Positions 1 to 64,000 of a stretch of 64,000 nt of DNA are shown piece after piece. Both the position numbers and the translations under genes were made by a program. Each line of letters opens with the position of its first letter. Within the stretch, counting starts at the first letter, position 1. The notes under the pieces were generated by a model. The model ran no database searches. It was given only the letters and a program-made list of their open reading frames with translations, and was not told where the DNA came from. The stretch comes from Trematomus loennbergii (taxonomy: Eukaryota; Chordata; Actinopteri; Perciformes; Nototheniidae), in the NCBI GenBank assembly GCA_012861695.1, contig JAAOOA010000458.1, forward strand, positions 175,001 through 239,000, read 5' to 3'.

Positions 1-839
1 GATATGTTGCATAAAGAGTCAAACACTTCATTTACCCACAGATAAGTCCAAATGTATTCACTTTTACTATATTTTTCTGGCAGTCAAATGAACCTTTTCA
101 ACTTCACTGCTATATAATGGCATACAAGCCCCTATAAACATATGCTTTTATTGTGAAAACTGGATTGAAATGTGTCTCAGCGATCCATATAACATGTGTA
201 ACAAAATGATATTAAAATTAGAGGAAAGACGACGACTTCATGAATGAAAAACTGTGTATTTTCAATTTTTCGAGATTAAAGCCCATATCAAATGTAGGCT
301 TTTATTGTGAAAACTGGATCGATCTGCAAATTTGTGTCCAAGCAGTCCAAAAAAGCCCAGAAGATAAGAGAGAGTGAAGATTAGCACCACACGTGTGAAC
401 GACTGTATTTTAAAAGAAAATGTGTCTCGAGATAAAAGACCCTATAAACATATGCTTTTATTTTGAAAATTGGAATGATCTGCAGAATTGTATGTGCAAG
501 CGATCCAAAAAAAACTACCAATAAAAGGAATAAGAAAAAGCGAAGATGACGACTGAATTAATGAAAACCGTGTATTAAAAAAATAATGTTTAGGAAATAA
601 ATTGCCACTTTAGATCAAATGCTTTTATTTTGAAAATTCGAATGATCTTGCAAAATCCAAACCGAATAAAAGGACTAAGAAAAAGCAAAGATGACGACTG
701 CAGGTATAAAAACTGTGTATTTCAACAACAAATCAATTGCCCTTAAAATCAGATGCTTTTATTTTGAAAAATAAACGATCCAAAAAGAAAATGTGCAGGA
801 GAGAAAATAAGAGTTGAGTTATTAGGGCTGTGGTGTTAC
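1..839. other. Intron sequence with degenerate interspersed repeat
   Basis: I see no exon here. Four or five diverged copies of a unit containing tgcttttattttgaaaa followed by gatc/tgcaaaa and tgtccaagc recur every 150-170 bp. The same unit returns between the next exons (to about 2740). Confidence 0.6.
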
Positions 840-52491
<51,652 letters not shown>

Positions 52492-52499
52492 CTGCAGGC

Positions 52500-52903
52500 G
52501 AGGGGACATTCATGAGCTTTAAAAAACACCTCTGAAGAAGGTAGGAGGAAGATCACGCAGAAGACCAGGTGCTAGTAGACGAGACAGAACCAAGGATAGG
52601 AGCCCAAACAAGAGAAGACCAGAGACAAAGGAGCCTTGAGAGGTCAAGTGAGGAGGAGTCAAGGACAAACGGAGTCGTTGATTATCAAGGATTCACGGAC
52701 AAAGAGGACTTTTCAAGAAGGAGGTTAGGAGACAGGACACAAGGAGTTAAGGAATTATCTTTGAGACGTTACACCCCAGGGATCAGAAGAGAAAGAACGA
52801 GACGTGCAGTTAAAGGTTCAGAGAGGAACCAGTCGACCAATCCACGGAGAGCAGATTGATCATCAGACAGACAGTTGCATCAGATTCCTCCATCACAGGA
52901 CTC
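52500..52903. other. Upstream intron of CUB exon, no gene seen
   Basis: A/G-rich sequence with irregular AAGGA and GAGAC motifs. Open frames on the plus strand have no recognisable domain. Confidence 0.45.
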
Positions 52904-53105
52904 AATACACACTGTAGTATCAGACACTGTAGTTATACACACTGTAGTATCAGACACTGTAGTTATACACACTGTAGTATCAGACACTGTAGTTATACAC
53001 ACTGTAGTATCAGACACTGTAGTTATACACACTGTAGTATCAGACACTGTAGTTATACACACTGTAGTATCAGACACTGTAGTTATACACACTGTAGTAT
53101 CAGAC
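52904..53105. repeat. 30-bp minisatellite
   Basis: Seven near-perfect copies containing ACACTGTAGTATCAGACACT and GTAGTTATAC. The unit is itself an imperfect double of ACACTGTAGT. Confidence 0.95.
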
Positions 53106-53157
53106 ACCATGCACATGCAGAGCAATATGGCCAGTGGCATCGGGGGAAGAGTCACTT

Positions 53158-54336
53158 TTAACCTGTTAAGCCCTGAGCCTGTTTTTCAGGTCTCAGGCTC
53201 GAAAATGCCATTCCCAGAACAAACGACCATATCTTCCCTTCTAAAAGGGTTAAATTAATAATCTTTGTTCTCAAAGTAATGATAAACCTGTGAGTTGGAT
53301 GTAGAAAAGTCAGAATCAATATAGATGTTTTTTATTTTAATGAAAATTCAGATTTTACATAGTAAAAAACTTTAAATTATAGTGTCCGTCCAAAAATTCT
53401 TTTTTACTTATAGTGAAAACTACCCTTGGATGATGGGTTAGTAGACTAAAAGCTTTAGGAATCCAAAGTACAACATATAATAAGTACCCTGTATCAAGAT
53501 TGATGCAAAACAAGTGACATTTGACCTTTTTAGAGAGGTTTAGCCAAAGAAACCACTTCTGGGGTCATTTGGGTGGAAATGGGGGTTTTACCGTTTCTCT
53601 GGAACCCATTGGTCGATTTTGGTGATTGACATCTCTTTCTGACCGTTAGAGCCAATAGAATCGAAGGGGAATTTCCCCACTCACACACATGGTACAAAAA
53701 AAAGGTGGGGGCTTCGCGCATGCAGTTTTGCATCAGAGCGAACCTATACTCTAGCTCTGACATCTGGAAACGGAAAAGCAGTTTTATGCTTATGGATTAT
53801 CAGAAATCATTTCAAAGGGACACAGACACATTGGATTAACCTATGGATTAACTTCAGCAGCGTTTTTATCGATTTAATGCCATTGAAGACCACTTTTGAC
53901 CAGACTACGACCAAGGTAAGCCATGTTAGCGTTTTTAGCTACCTAGCGCCACATGTTTTGATGTCTGTTTTTGTTTATAAAGTCGTGAGTTCTTATCATA
54001 GAGTGATAATGTATGTACCCATCAATTCTGTGTCACCTCACGATGTGAAACGATGTCATGGATGTGCAGAAAGAGATAAATAATAAGGTTTTCTGAGTGA
54101 TTTTCGGTGCAGTAATCTGTTAGCATTTTTCGCTCGTTGCTAATTCAGAGGCTCAGTGTTAGCATTGTGGGTTTTCTTTTGAAAAAGAAAAAAATGATCA
54201 GTTAGATGAGTTTCTTCCCGTTACATGGATATAAAACATTCATAGTTTATTAAATGAACATGCCCTCAGACACTGTTTCCTGCAAGATGTTGCGGGAGGG
54301 CCCCGGTACCGGGGTCTCTCGGGCTTAACAGGTTAA
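53158..54336. mobile_element. 1.18-kb TIR element TTAACCTGTTAAGCCC
   Basis: A perfect 16-bp TIR (TTAACCTGTTAAGCCC and its complement) has TTAA at both outer ends. It is the longest copy of a family also at 24062 and 29938. A plus-strand GATTTTGGTGATTGACATC region and short ORFs are present, but no transposase motif is recognised. Confidence 0.8.
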
Positions 54337-54451
54337 GGAAAGATTGAGCAGTCATCACCTTACGGCAGATTACAGAAACCTTTTGCATCGTGGGGGGAGA
54401 ATACATCTCCTCATACAGATGATCAAACGCTGTAAGAAGCTCAAAACACAA

Positions 54452-55310
54452 CGAGACCAGGGGACACTAAAGAGTGACGCACACAGCTGGCAGACCAGGG
54501 GACACTAAAGAGTGACGCACACAGCTGGGAGACCAGGGGACACTAAAGAGTGACGCACACAGCTGGCAGACCAGGGGACACTAAAGAGTGACGCACACAG
54601 CTGGGAGACCAGGGGACACTAAAGAGTGACGCACACAGCTGGGAGACCAGGGTACACTAAAGAGTGACGCACACAGCTGGGAGACCAGGGGACACGAAAG
54701 AGTGACGCACACAGCTGGCAGACCAGGGGACACTAAAGAGTGACGCACACAGCTGGGAGACCAGGGGACACTAAAGAGTGACGCACACAGCTGAGAGACC
54801 AGGGGACACTAAAGAGTGACGCACACAGCTGGTAGACCAGGGGACACTAAAGAGTGACGCACACAGCTGGGAGACCGGGGACACTAAAGAGTGACGCACA
54901 CAGCTGGGAGACCAGGGGACACTAAAGAGTGACGCACACAGCTGGGAGACCAGGGGACACTAAAGAGTGACGCACACAGCTGGGAGACCAGGGGACACTA
55001 AAGAGTGACGCACACAGCTGGCAGACCAGGGGACACTAAAGAGTGACGCACACAGCTGGGAGACCAGGGGAAACTAAAGAGTGACGCACACAGCTGGGAG
55101 ACCAGGGGACACTAAAGAGTGACGCACACAGCTGGGAGACCAGGGGACACTAAAGAGTGACGCACACAGCTGGGAGACCAGGGGACACTAAAGAGTGACG
55201 CACACAGCTGGGAGACCAGGGGACACTAAAGAGTGACGCACACAGCTGGGAGACCAGGGGACACTAAAGAGTGACGCACACAGCTGGGAGACCAGGGGAC
55301 ACTAAAGAGA
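54452..55310. repeat. 38-bp minisatellite
   Basis: About 22 copies holding GAGACCAGGGGACACTAAAG and AGTGACGCACACAGCTGG. Copies differ at one position (GGGAGACC, GGCAGACC, GGTAGACC). It ends at a short CA tract. Confidence 0.95.
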
Positions 55311-55325
55311 CACACACACACACAC

Positions 55326-55440
55326 TTTTAGTAAACACTGCGCATGTCTCCTCAAGTTGCTGAATGTTCTCTAAATGCTGCATGTGTTGCTGGAGATGTT
55401 TCTTCATGTGGAACCTTGTGTTTATATAAAAGTTGTACCA
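55326..55440 (-). repeat. Dispersed family GGTGGCC, truncated copy
   Basis: TCAAGTTGCTGAATGTTCTC followed by TAAATGCTGCA and GGAGATGTTTCTTCATGTGG matches the middle of 40889-41090. Confidence 0.7.
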
Positions 55441-55740
55441 ACAACTTGTACAAGTAAAAAAGTGTGTTATTTCTAAACATATGGAAATCTTTCCCTCAAG
55501 AAACTAAAGAGTGCCTACGGGTTGGATTGTAAGAGAAACCTGGCGAAAACAGCTGATCTAATGAAATGACTTAATGATTTCCCTAAACGTGTCCATCGTG
55601 TTTGAAGAACAGCTGGAGGACGAGGCGTCGCAGACCGTAAGGAGAGAGGGGCCGGGTGGAAAGAATGGAGCGCCTCTCTCTCGTAACAATGGCCTCCGTT
55701 GATCTCAAAACCACAGCCAACGCACTGCCAACGTCACGCC

Positions 55741-56262
<522 letters not shown>

Positions 56263-56382
56263 TAAAAGCAGCCTCTCCAGTTTCTGTCTGCAGAGCCTCA
56301 CATCTTTTTATCCTCCGACCGACCGGATCAACAGAACCAGACTTTAGCAGAGTCATTAGATCATTAGAAGTTACCAACTACA

Positions 56383-58447
56383 CCTGAACATCAGCAGGAG
56401 AGGACTCTTTAAGTAGAGACACTACATATTGATATACACCTGAACATCAGCAGGAGAGGACTCTTTAAAGTAGAGACACTACATACTGATATACACCTGA
56501 ACATCAGCAGGAGAGGACTCTTTAAAGTAGAGACACTACATACTGATATACACCTGAACATCAGCAGGAGAGGACACTTTAAAGTAGAGACACTACATAC
56601 TGATATACACCTGAACATCAGCAGGAGAGGACTCTTTAAAGTAGAGACACTACATATTGATATACACCTGAACATCAGCAGGAGAGGACTCTTTAAAGTA
56701 GAGACACTACATACTGATATACACCTGAACATCAGCAGAGAGGACTCTTTAAAGTAGAGACACTACATACTGATATACACCTGAACATCAGCAGGAGAGG
56801 ACTCTTTAAAGTAGAGACACTACATACTGATATACACCTGATCATCAGCAGGAGAGGACACTTTAAAGTAGAGACACTACATACTGATATACACCTGAAC
56901 ATCAGCAGGAGAGGACTCTTTAAAGTAGAGACACTACATACTGATATACACCTGAACATCAGCAGGAGAGGACTCTTTAAAGTAGAGACACTACATACTG
57001 ATATACACCTGAACATCAGCAGGAGAGGACTCTTTAAAGTAGAGACACTACATACTGATATACACCTGAACATCAGCAGGAGAGGACACTTTAAAGTAGA
57101 GACACTACATACTGATATACACCTGAACATCAGCAGGAGAGGACTCTTAAAGTAGAGACACTACATACTGATATACACCTGAACATCAGCAGGAGAGGAC
57201 TCTTTAAAGTAGAGACACTACATACTGATATACACCTGAACATCAGCAGGAGAGAACTCTTTAAAGTAGAGACACTACATACTGATATACACCTGAACAT
57301 CAGCAGGAGAGGACTCTTTAAAGTAGAGACACTACATACTGATATACACCTGAACATCAGCAGGAGAGGACTCTTTAAAGTAGAGACACTACATACTGAT
57401 ATACACCTGAACATCAGCAGGAGAGGACTCTTTAAAGTAGAGACACTACATACTGATATACACCTGAACATCAGCAGGAGAGGACTCTTTAAAGTAGAGA
57501 CACTACATACTGATATACACCTGAACATCAGCAGGAGAGAACTCTTTAAAGTAGAGACACTACATACTGATATACACCTGAACATCAGCAGGAGAGGACT
57601 CTTTAAAGTAGAGACACTACATACTGATATACACCTGAACATCAGCAGGAGAGGACTCTTTAAAGTAGAGACACTACATACTGATATACACCTGAACATC
57701 AGCAGGAGAGGACTCTTTAAAGTAGAGACACTACATACTGATATACACCTGAACATCAGCAGGAGAGGACTCTTTAAAGTAGAGACACTACATACTGATA
57801 TACACCTGAACATCAGCAGGAGAGGACTCTTTAAAGTAGAGACACTACATACTGATATACACCTGAACATCAGCAGGAGAGGACTGTTTAAAGTAGAGAC
57901 ACTACATACTGATATACACCTGAACATCAGCAGGAGAGGACTCTTTAAAGTAGAGACACTACATACTGATATACACCTGAACATCAGCAGGAGAGGACTC
58001 TTTAAAGTAGAGACACTACATACTGATATACACCTGAACATCAGCAGGAGAGGACTCTTTAAAGTAGAGACACTACATGCTGATATACACCTGAACATCA
58101 GCAGGAGAGGACTCTTTAAAGTAGAGACACTACATACTGATATACACCTGAACATCAGCAGGAGAGGACTCTTAAAGTAGAGACACTACATACTGATATA
58201 TACACCTGAACATCAGCAGGAGAGGACTCTTTAAAGTAGAGACACTACATACTGATATACACCTGAACATCAGCAGGAGAGGACTCTTTAAAGTAGAGAC
58301 ACTACATGCTGATATACACCTGAACATCAGCAGGAGAGGACTCTTTAAAGTAGAGACACTACATACTGATATACACCTGAACATCAGCAGGAGAGGACTC
58401 TTTAAAGTAGAGACACTACATACTGATATACACCTGAACATCAGCAG
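56383..58447 (-). repeat. 57-bp satellite, array 2 (inverted)
   Basis: About 36 copies, reverse complement of arrays 1 and 3 (ACACCTGAACATCAGCAGGA, GAGGACTCTTTAAAGTAGAG). The longest open run is 341 codons on the minus strand. Confidence 0.97.
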
Positions 58448-58449
58448 AA

Positions 58450-60008
<1,559 letters not shown>

Positions 60009-63000
60009 TTAAAGAGTCTCTGCTTTAAATGAGTCCTCTCTGATGATGTTCAGGTGTATATCAGTATGTAGTGTCTCTACTTTAAAGAGTCCTCTCCTGC
60101 TGATGTTCAGGTGTATATCAGTATGTAGTGTCTCTACTTTAAAGAGTCCTCTCCTGCTGATGTTCAGGTGTATATCAGTATGTAGTGTCTCTACTTTAAA
60201 GAGTCCTCTCCTGCTGATGTTCAGGTATATCAGTATGTAGTGTCTCTACTTTAAAGAGTCCTCTCCTGCTGATGTTCAGGTGTATATCAGTATGTAGTGT
60301 CTCTACTTTAAAGAGTCCTCTCCTGCTGATGTTCAGGTGTATATCAGTATGTAGTGTCTCTACTTTAAAGAGTCCTCTCCTGCTGATGTTCAAGTGTATA
60401 TCAGTATGTAGTGTCTCTACTTTAAAGAGTCCTCTCCTGCTGATGTCAGGTGTATATCAGTATGTAGTGTCTCTACTTTAAAGAGTCCTCTCCTGCTGAT
60501 GTTCAGGTGTATATCAGTATGTAGTGTCTCTACTTTAAAGAGTCCTCTCCTGCTGATGTTCAGGTGTATATCAGTATGTAGTGTCTCTACTTTAAAGAGT
60601 CCTCTCCTGCTGATGTTCAGGTGTATATCAGTATGTAGTGTCTCTACTTTAAAGAGTCCTCTCCTGCTGATGTTCAGGTGTATATCAGTATGTAGTGTCT
60701 CTACTTTAAAGAGTCCTCTCCTGCTGATGTTCAGGTGTATATCAGTATGTAGTGTCTCTACTTTAAAGAGTCCTCTCCTGCTGATGTTCAGGTGTATATC
60801 AGTATGTAGTGTCTCTACTTAAAGAGTCCTCTCCTGCTGATGTTCAGGTGTATATCAGTATGTAGTGTCTCTACTTTAAAGAGTCCTCTCCTGCTGATGT
60901 TCAGGTGTATATCAGTATGTAGTGTCTCTACTTTAAAGAGTCCTCTCCTGCTGATGTTCAGGTGTATATCAGTATGTAGTGTCTCTACTTTAAAGAGTCC
61001 TCTCCTGCTGATGTTCAGTGTGTATATCAGTATGTAGTGTCTCTACTTTAAAGAGTCCTCTCCTGCTGATGTTCAGGTGTATATCAGTATGTAGTGTCTC
61101 TACTTTAAAGAGTCCTCTCCTGCTGATGTTCAGGTGTATATCAGTATGTAGTGTCTCTACTTTAAAGAGTCCTCTCCTGCTGATGTTCAGGTGTATATCA
61201 GTATGTAGTGTCTCTACTTTAAAGAGTCCTCTCCTGCTGATGTTCAGGTGTATATCAGTATGTAGTGTCTCTACTTTAAAGAGTCCTCTCCTGCTGATGT
61301 TCAGGTGTATATCAGTATGTAGTGTCTCTACTTTAAAGAGTCCTCTCCTGCTGATGTTCAGGTGTATATCAGTATGTAGTGTCTCTACTTTAAAGAGTCC
61401 TCTCCTGCTGATGTTCAGGTGTATATCAGTATGTAGTGTCTCTACTTTAAAGAGTCCTCTCCTGCTGATGTTCAGGTGTATATCAGTATGTAGTGTCTCT
61501 ACTTTAAAGAGTCCTCTCCTGCTGATGTTCAGGTGTATATCAGTATGTAGTGTCTCTACTTTAAAGAGTCCTCTCCTGCTGATGTTCAGGTGTATATCAG
61601 TATGTAGTGTCTCTACTTTAAAGAGTCCTCTCCTGCTGATGTTCAGGGTGTATCAGTATGTAGTGTCTCTACTTTAAAGAGTCCTCTCCTGCTGATGTTC
61701 AGGTGTATATCAGTATGTAGTGTCTCTACTTTAAAGAGTCCTCTCCTGCTGATGTTCAGGTGTATATCAGTATGTAGTGTCTCTACTTTAAAGAGTCCTC
61801 TCCTGCTGATGTTCAGGTGTATATCAGTATGTATGTCTCTACTTTAAAGAGTCCTCTCCTGCTGATGTTCAGGTGTATATCAGTATGTAGTGTCTCTACT
61901 TTAAAGAGTCCTCTCCTGCTGATGTTCAGGTGATATCAGTATGTAGTGTCTCTACTTTAAAGAGTCCTCTCCTGCTGATGTTCAGGTGTATATCAGTATG
62001 TAGTGTCTCTACTTTAAAGAGTCCTCTCCTGCTGATGTTCAGGTGTATATCAGTATGTAGTGTCTCTACTTAAAGAGTCCTCTCCTGCTGATGTCAGGTG
62101 TATATCAGTATGTAGTGTCTCTACTTTAAAGAGTCCTCTCCTGCTGATGTTCAGTGTGTATCAGTATGTAGTGTCTCTACTTTAAAGAGTCCTCTCCTGC
62201 TGATGTTCAGGTGTATATCAGTATGTAGTGTCTCTACTTTAAAGAGTCCTCTCTGCTGATGTTCAGGTGTATATCAGTATGTAGTGTCTCTACTTTAAAG
62301 AGTCCTCTCCTGCTGATGTTCAGGTGTATATCAGTATGTAGTGTCTCTACTTTAAAGAGTCCTCTCCTGCTGATGTTCAGGTGTATATCAGTATGTAGTG
62401 TCTCTACTTTAAAGAGTCCTCTCCTGCTGATGTTCAGGTGTATATCAGTATGTAGTGTCTCTACTTTAAAGAGTCCTCTCCTGCTGATGTTCAGGTGTAT
62501 ATCAGTATGTAGTGTCTCTACTTTAAAGAGTCCTCCCTGCTGATGTTCAGTGTATATCAGTATGTAGTGTCTCTACTTTAAAGAGTCCTCTCCTGCTGAT
62601 GTTCAGGTGTATATCAGTATGTAGTGTCTCTACTTTAAAGAGTCCTCTGCTGCTGATGTTCAGGTGTATATCAGTATGTAGTGTCTCTACTTTAAAAGAG
62701 TCCTCTGCCTGCTGATGTTCAGGTGTATATCAGTATGTAGTGTCTCTACTTTAAAGAGTCCTCCCTGCTGATGTCAGGTGTATATCAGTATGTAGTGTCT
62801 CTACTTTAAAGAGTCCTCCTGCTGATGTTCAGGTGTATATCAGTATGTAGTGTCTCTACTTTAAAGAGTCCTCTCCTGCTGATGTTCAGGTGTATATCAG
62901 TATGTAGTGTCTCTACTTTAAAGAGTCCTCTCCTGCTGATGCTCAGGTGTATATCAGTATGTAGTGTCTCTACTTTAAAGAGTCCTCTCCTGCTGATGCT

Positions 63001-64000
63001 CAGGTGTATATCAGTATGTAGTGTCTCTACTTTAAAGAGTCCTCTCCTGCTGATGTTCAGGTGTATATCAGTATGTAGTGTCTCTACTTTAAAGAGTCCT
63101 CTCCTGCTGATGCTCAGGTGTATATCAGTATGTAGTGTCTCTACTTAAAGAGTCCTCTCCTGCTGATGTTCAGGTGTATATCAGTATGTAGTGTCTCTAC
63201 TTTAAAGAGTCCTCTCTGCTGATGCTCAGGTGTATATCAGTATGTAGTGTCTCTACTTTAAAGAGTCCTCTCCTGCTGATGTTCAGGTGTATATCAGTAT
63301 GTAGTGTCTCTACTTTAAAGAGTCCTCTCCTGCTGATGTCAGGTGTATATCAGTATGTAGTGTCTCTACTTTAAAGAGTCCTCTCCTGCTGATGTTCAGG
63401 TGTATATCAGTGTGTAGTGTCTCTACTTTAAAGAGTCCTCTCCTGCTGATGTTCAGGTGTATATCAGTATGTAGTGTCTCTACTTTAAAGAGTCCTCTCC
63501 TGCTGATTCAGGTGTATATCAGTATGTAGTGTCTCTACTTTAAAGAGTCCTCTCCTGCTGATGTTCAGGTGTATATCAGTGTGTAGTGTCTCTACTTTAA
63601 AGAGTCCTCTCCTGCTGATGTTCAGGTGTATATCAGTGTGTAGTGTCTCTACTTTAAAGAGTCCTCTCCTGCTGATGTTCAGGTGTATATCAGTATGTAG
63701 TGTCTCTACTTTAAAGAGTCTTCTCCTGCTGATGTTCAGGTGTATATCAGTGTAGTGTCTCTACTTTAAAGAGTCCTCTCCTGCTGATGTTCAGGTGTAT
63801 ATCAGTATGTAGTGTCTCTACTTTAAAGAGTCCTCTCCTGCTGATGCTCAGGTGTATATCAGTATGTAGTGTCTCTACTTTAAAGAGTCCTCTCCTGCTG
63901 ATGCTCAGGTGTATATCAGTATGTAGTGTCTCTACTTTAAAGAGTCCTCTCCTGCTGATGCTCAGGTGTATATCAGTATGTAGTGTCTCTACTTTAAAGA
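60009..64000 (+). repeat. 57-bp satellite, array 3, runs off the window
   Basis: At least 69 copies of the same 57-bp unit in the orientation of array 1. Copies in the last 1.2 kb more often carry GATGCTCAG instead of GATGTTCAG, or TGTGTAGTG. Single-base losses (CCTCTCTG, GATGTCAGG) are frequent. Confidence 0.97.

Noticed and set aside
53530..53763. 77-codon minus-strand ORF with LMQNCMREAPTFF.
   Set aside because: Lies inside the TTAACCTG element; too short and without a recognisable domain to call a gene.
54452..55310. Regular 38-bp repeats considered as a CRISPR-like array.
   Set aside because: Units are contiguous with no unique spacers, in a vertebrate sequence; it is an ordinary minisatellite.

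Overview
The window looks like nuclear DNA from a bony fish, probably a percomorph teleost (lineage level is inference). The evidence is one recognisable vertebrate gene split into short exons with GT-AG borders, many TTAA-flanked MITE-like elements of fish type, and very heavy micro- and minisatellite content (roughly a third of the 64 kb by my count). I see no bacterial genes, rRNA, tRNA or CRISPR array.

The only gene I can support is on the minus strand: adgrg6 (gpr126), an adhesion G-protein-coupled receptor. Read from high to low coordinates it encodes a CUB domain (52491-52144), a pentraxin domain in three exons (50880-48342), a Ser/Thr-rich stalk (several short phase 1-1 exons from 45147 to 22446, then a candidate giant exon at about 20534-16428), a SEA domain (13799-2388, possibly with a 28-nt microexon at 4550-4523), and a hormone-receptor motif (1629-840). 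The signal-peptide exon lies beyond the right edge. The GAIN/GPS, seven-helix and tail exons lie beyond the left edge. Splice phases agree across almost every junction, which supports the model strongly. At least four exons need one extra base, nearly always in a homopolymer, to keep frame, so this looks like a long-read assembly with residual indels rather than a pseudogene.

The rest is intron and upstream sequence filled with repeats. These include a 5.7-kb TGTGTGTGAGG array (5.2-11.0 kb), three arrays of a 32/33-bp unit (11.3-13.6, 25.2-26.9 and 42.3-43.3 kb), three arrays of a 57-bp unit (46.6-48.3, 56.4-58.4 and 60.0-64.0 kb, the middle one inverted), about ten other minisatellites and many CA/GT tracts. 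At least four TIR families with TTAA-like ends are present. Several arrays appear to have grown inside transposons, and several stop within a few bases of adgrg6 splice sites. The most interesting biology is the expanded, exon-duplicated Ser/Thr stalk of adgrg6 and the repeat arrays abutting its splice sites.
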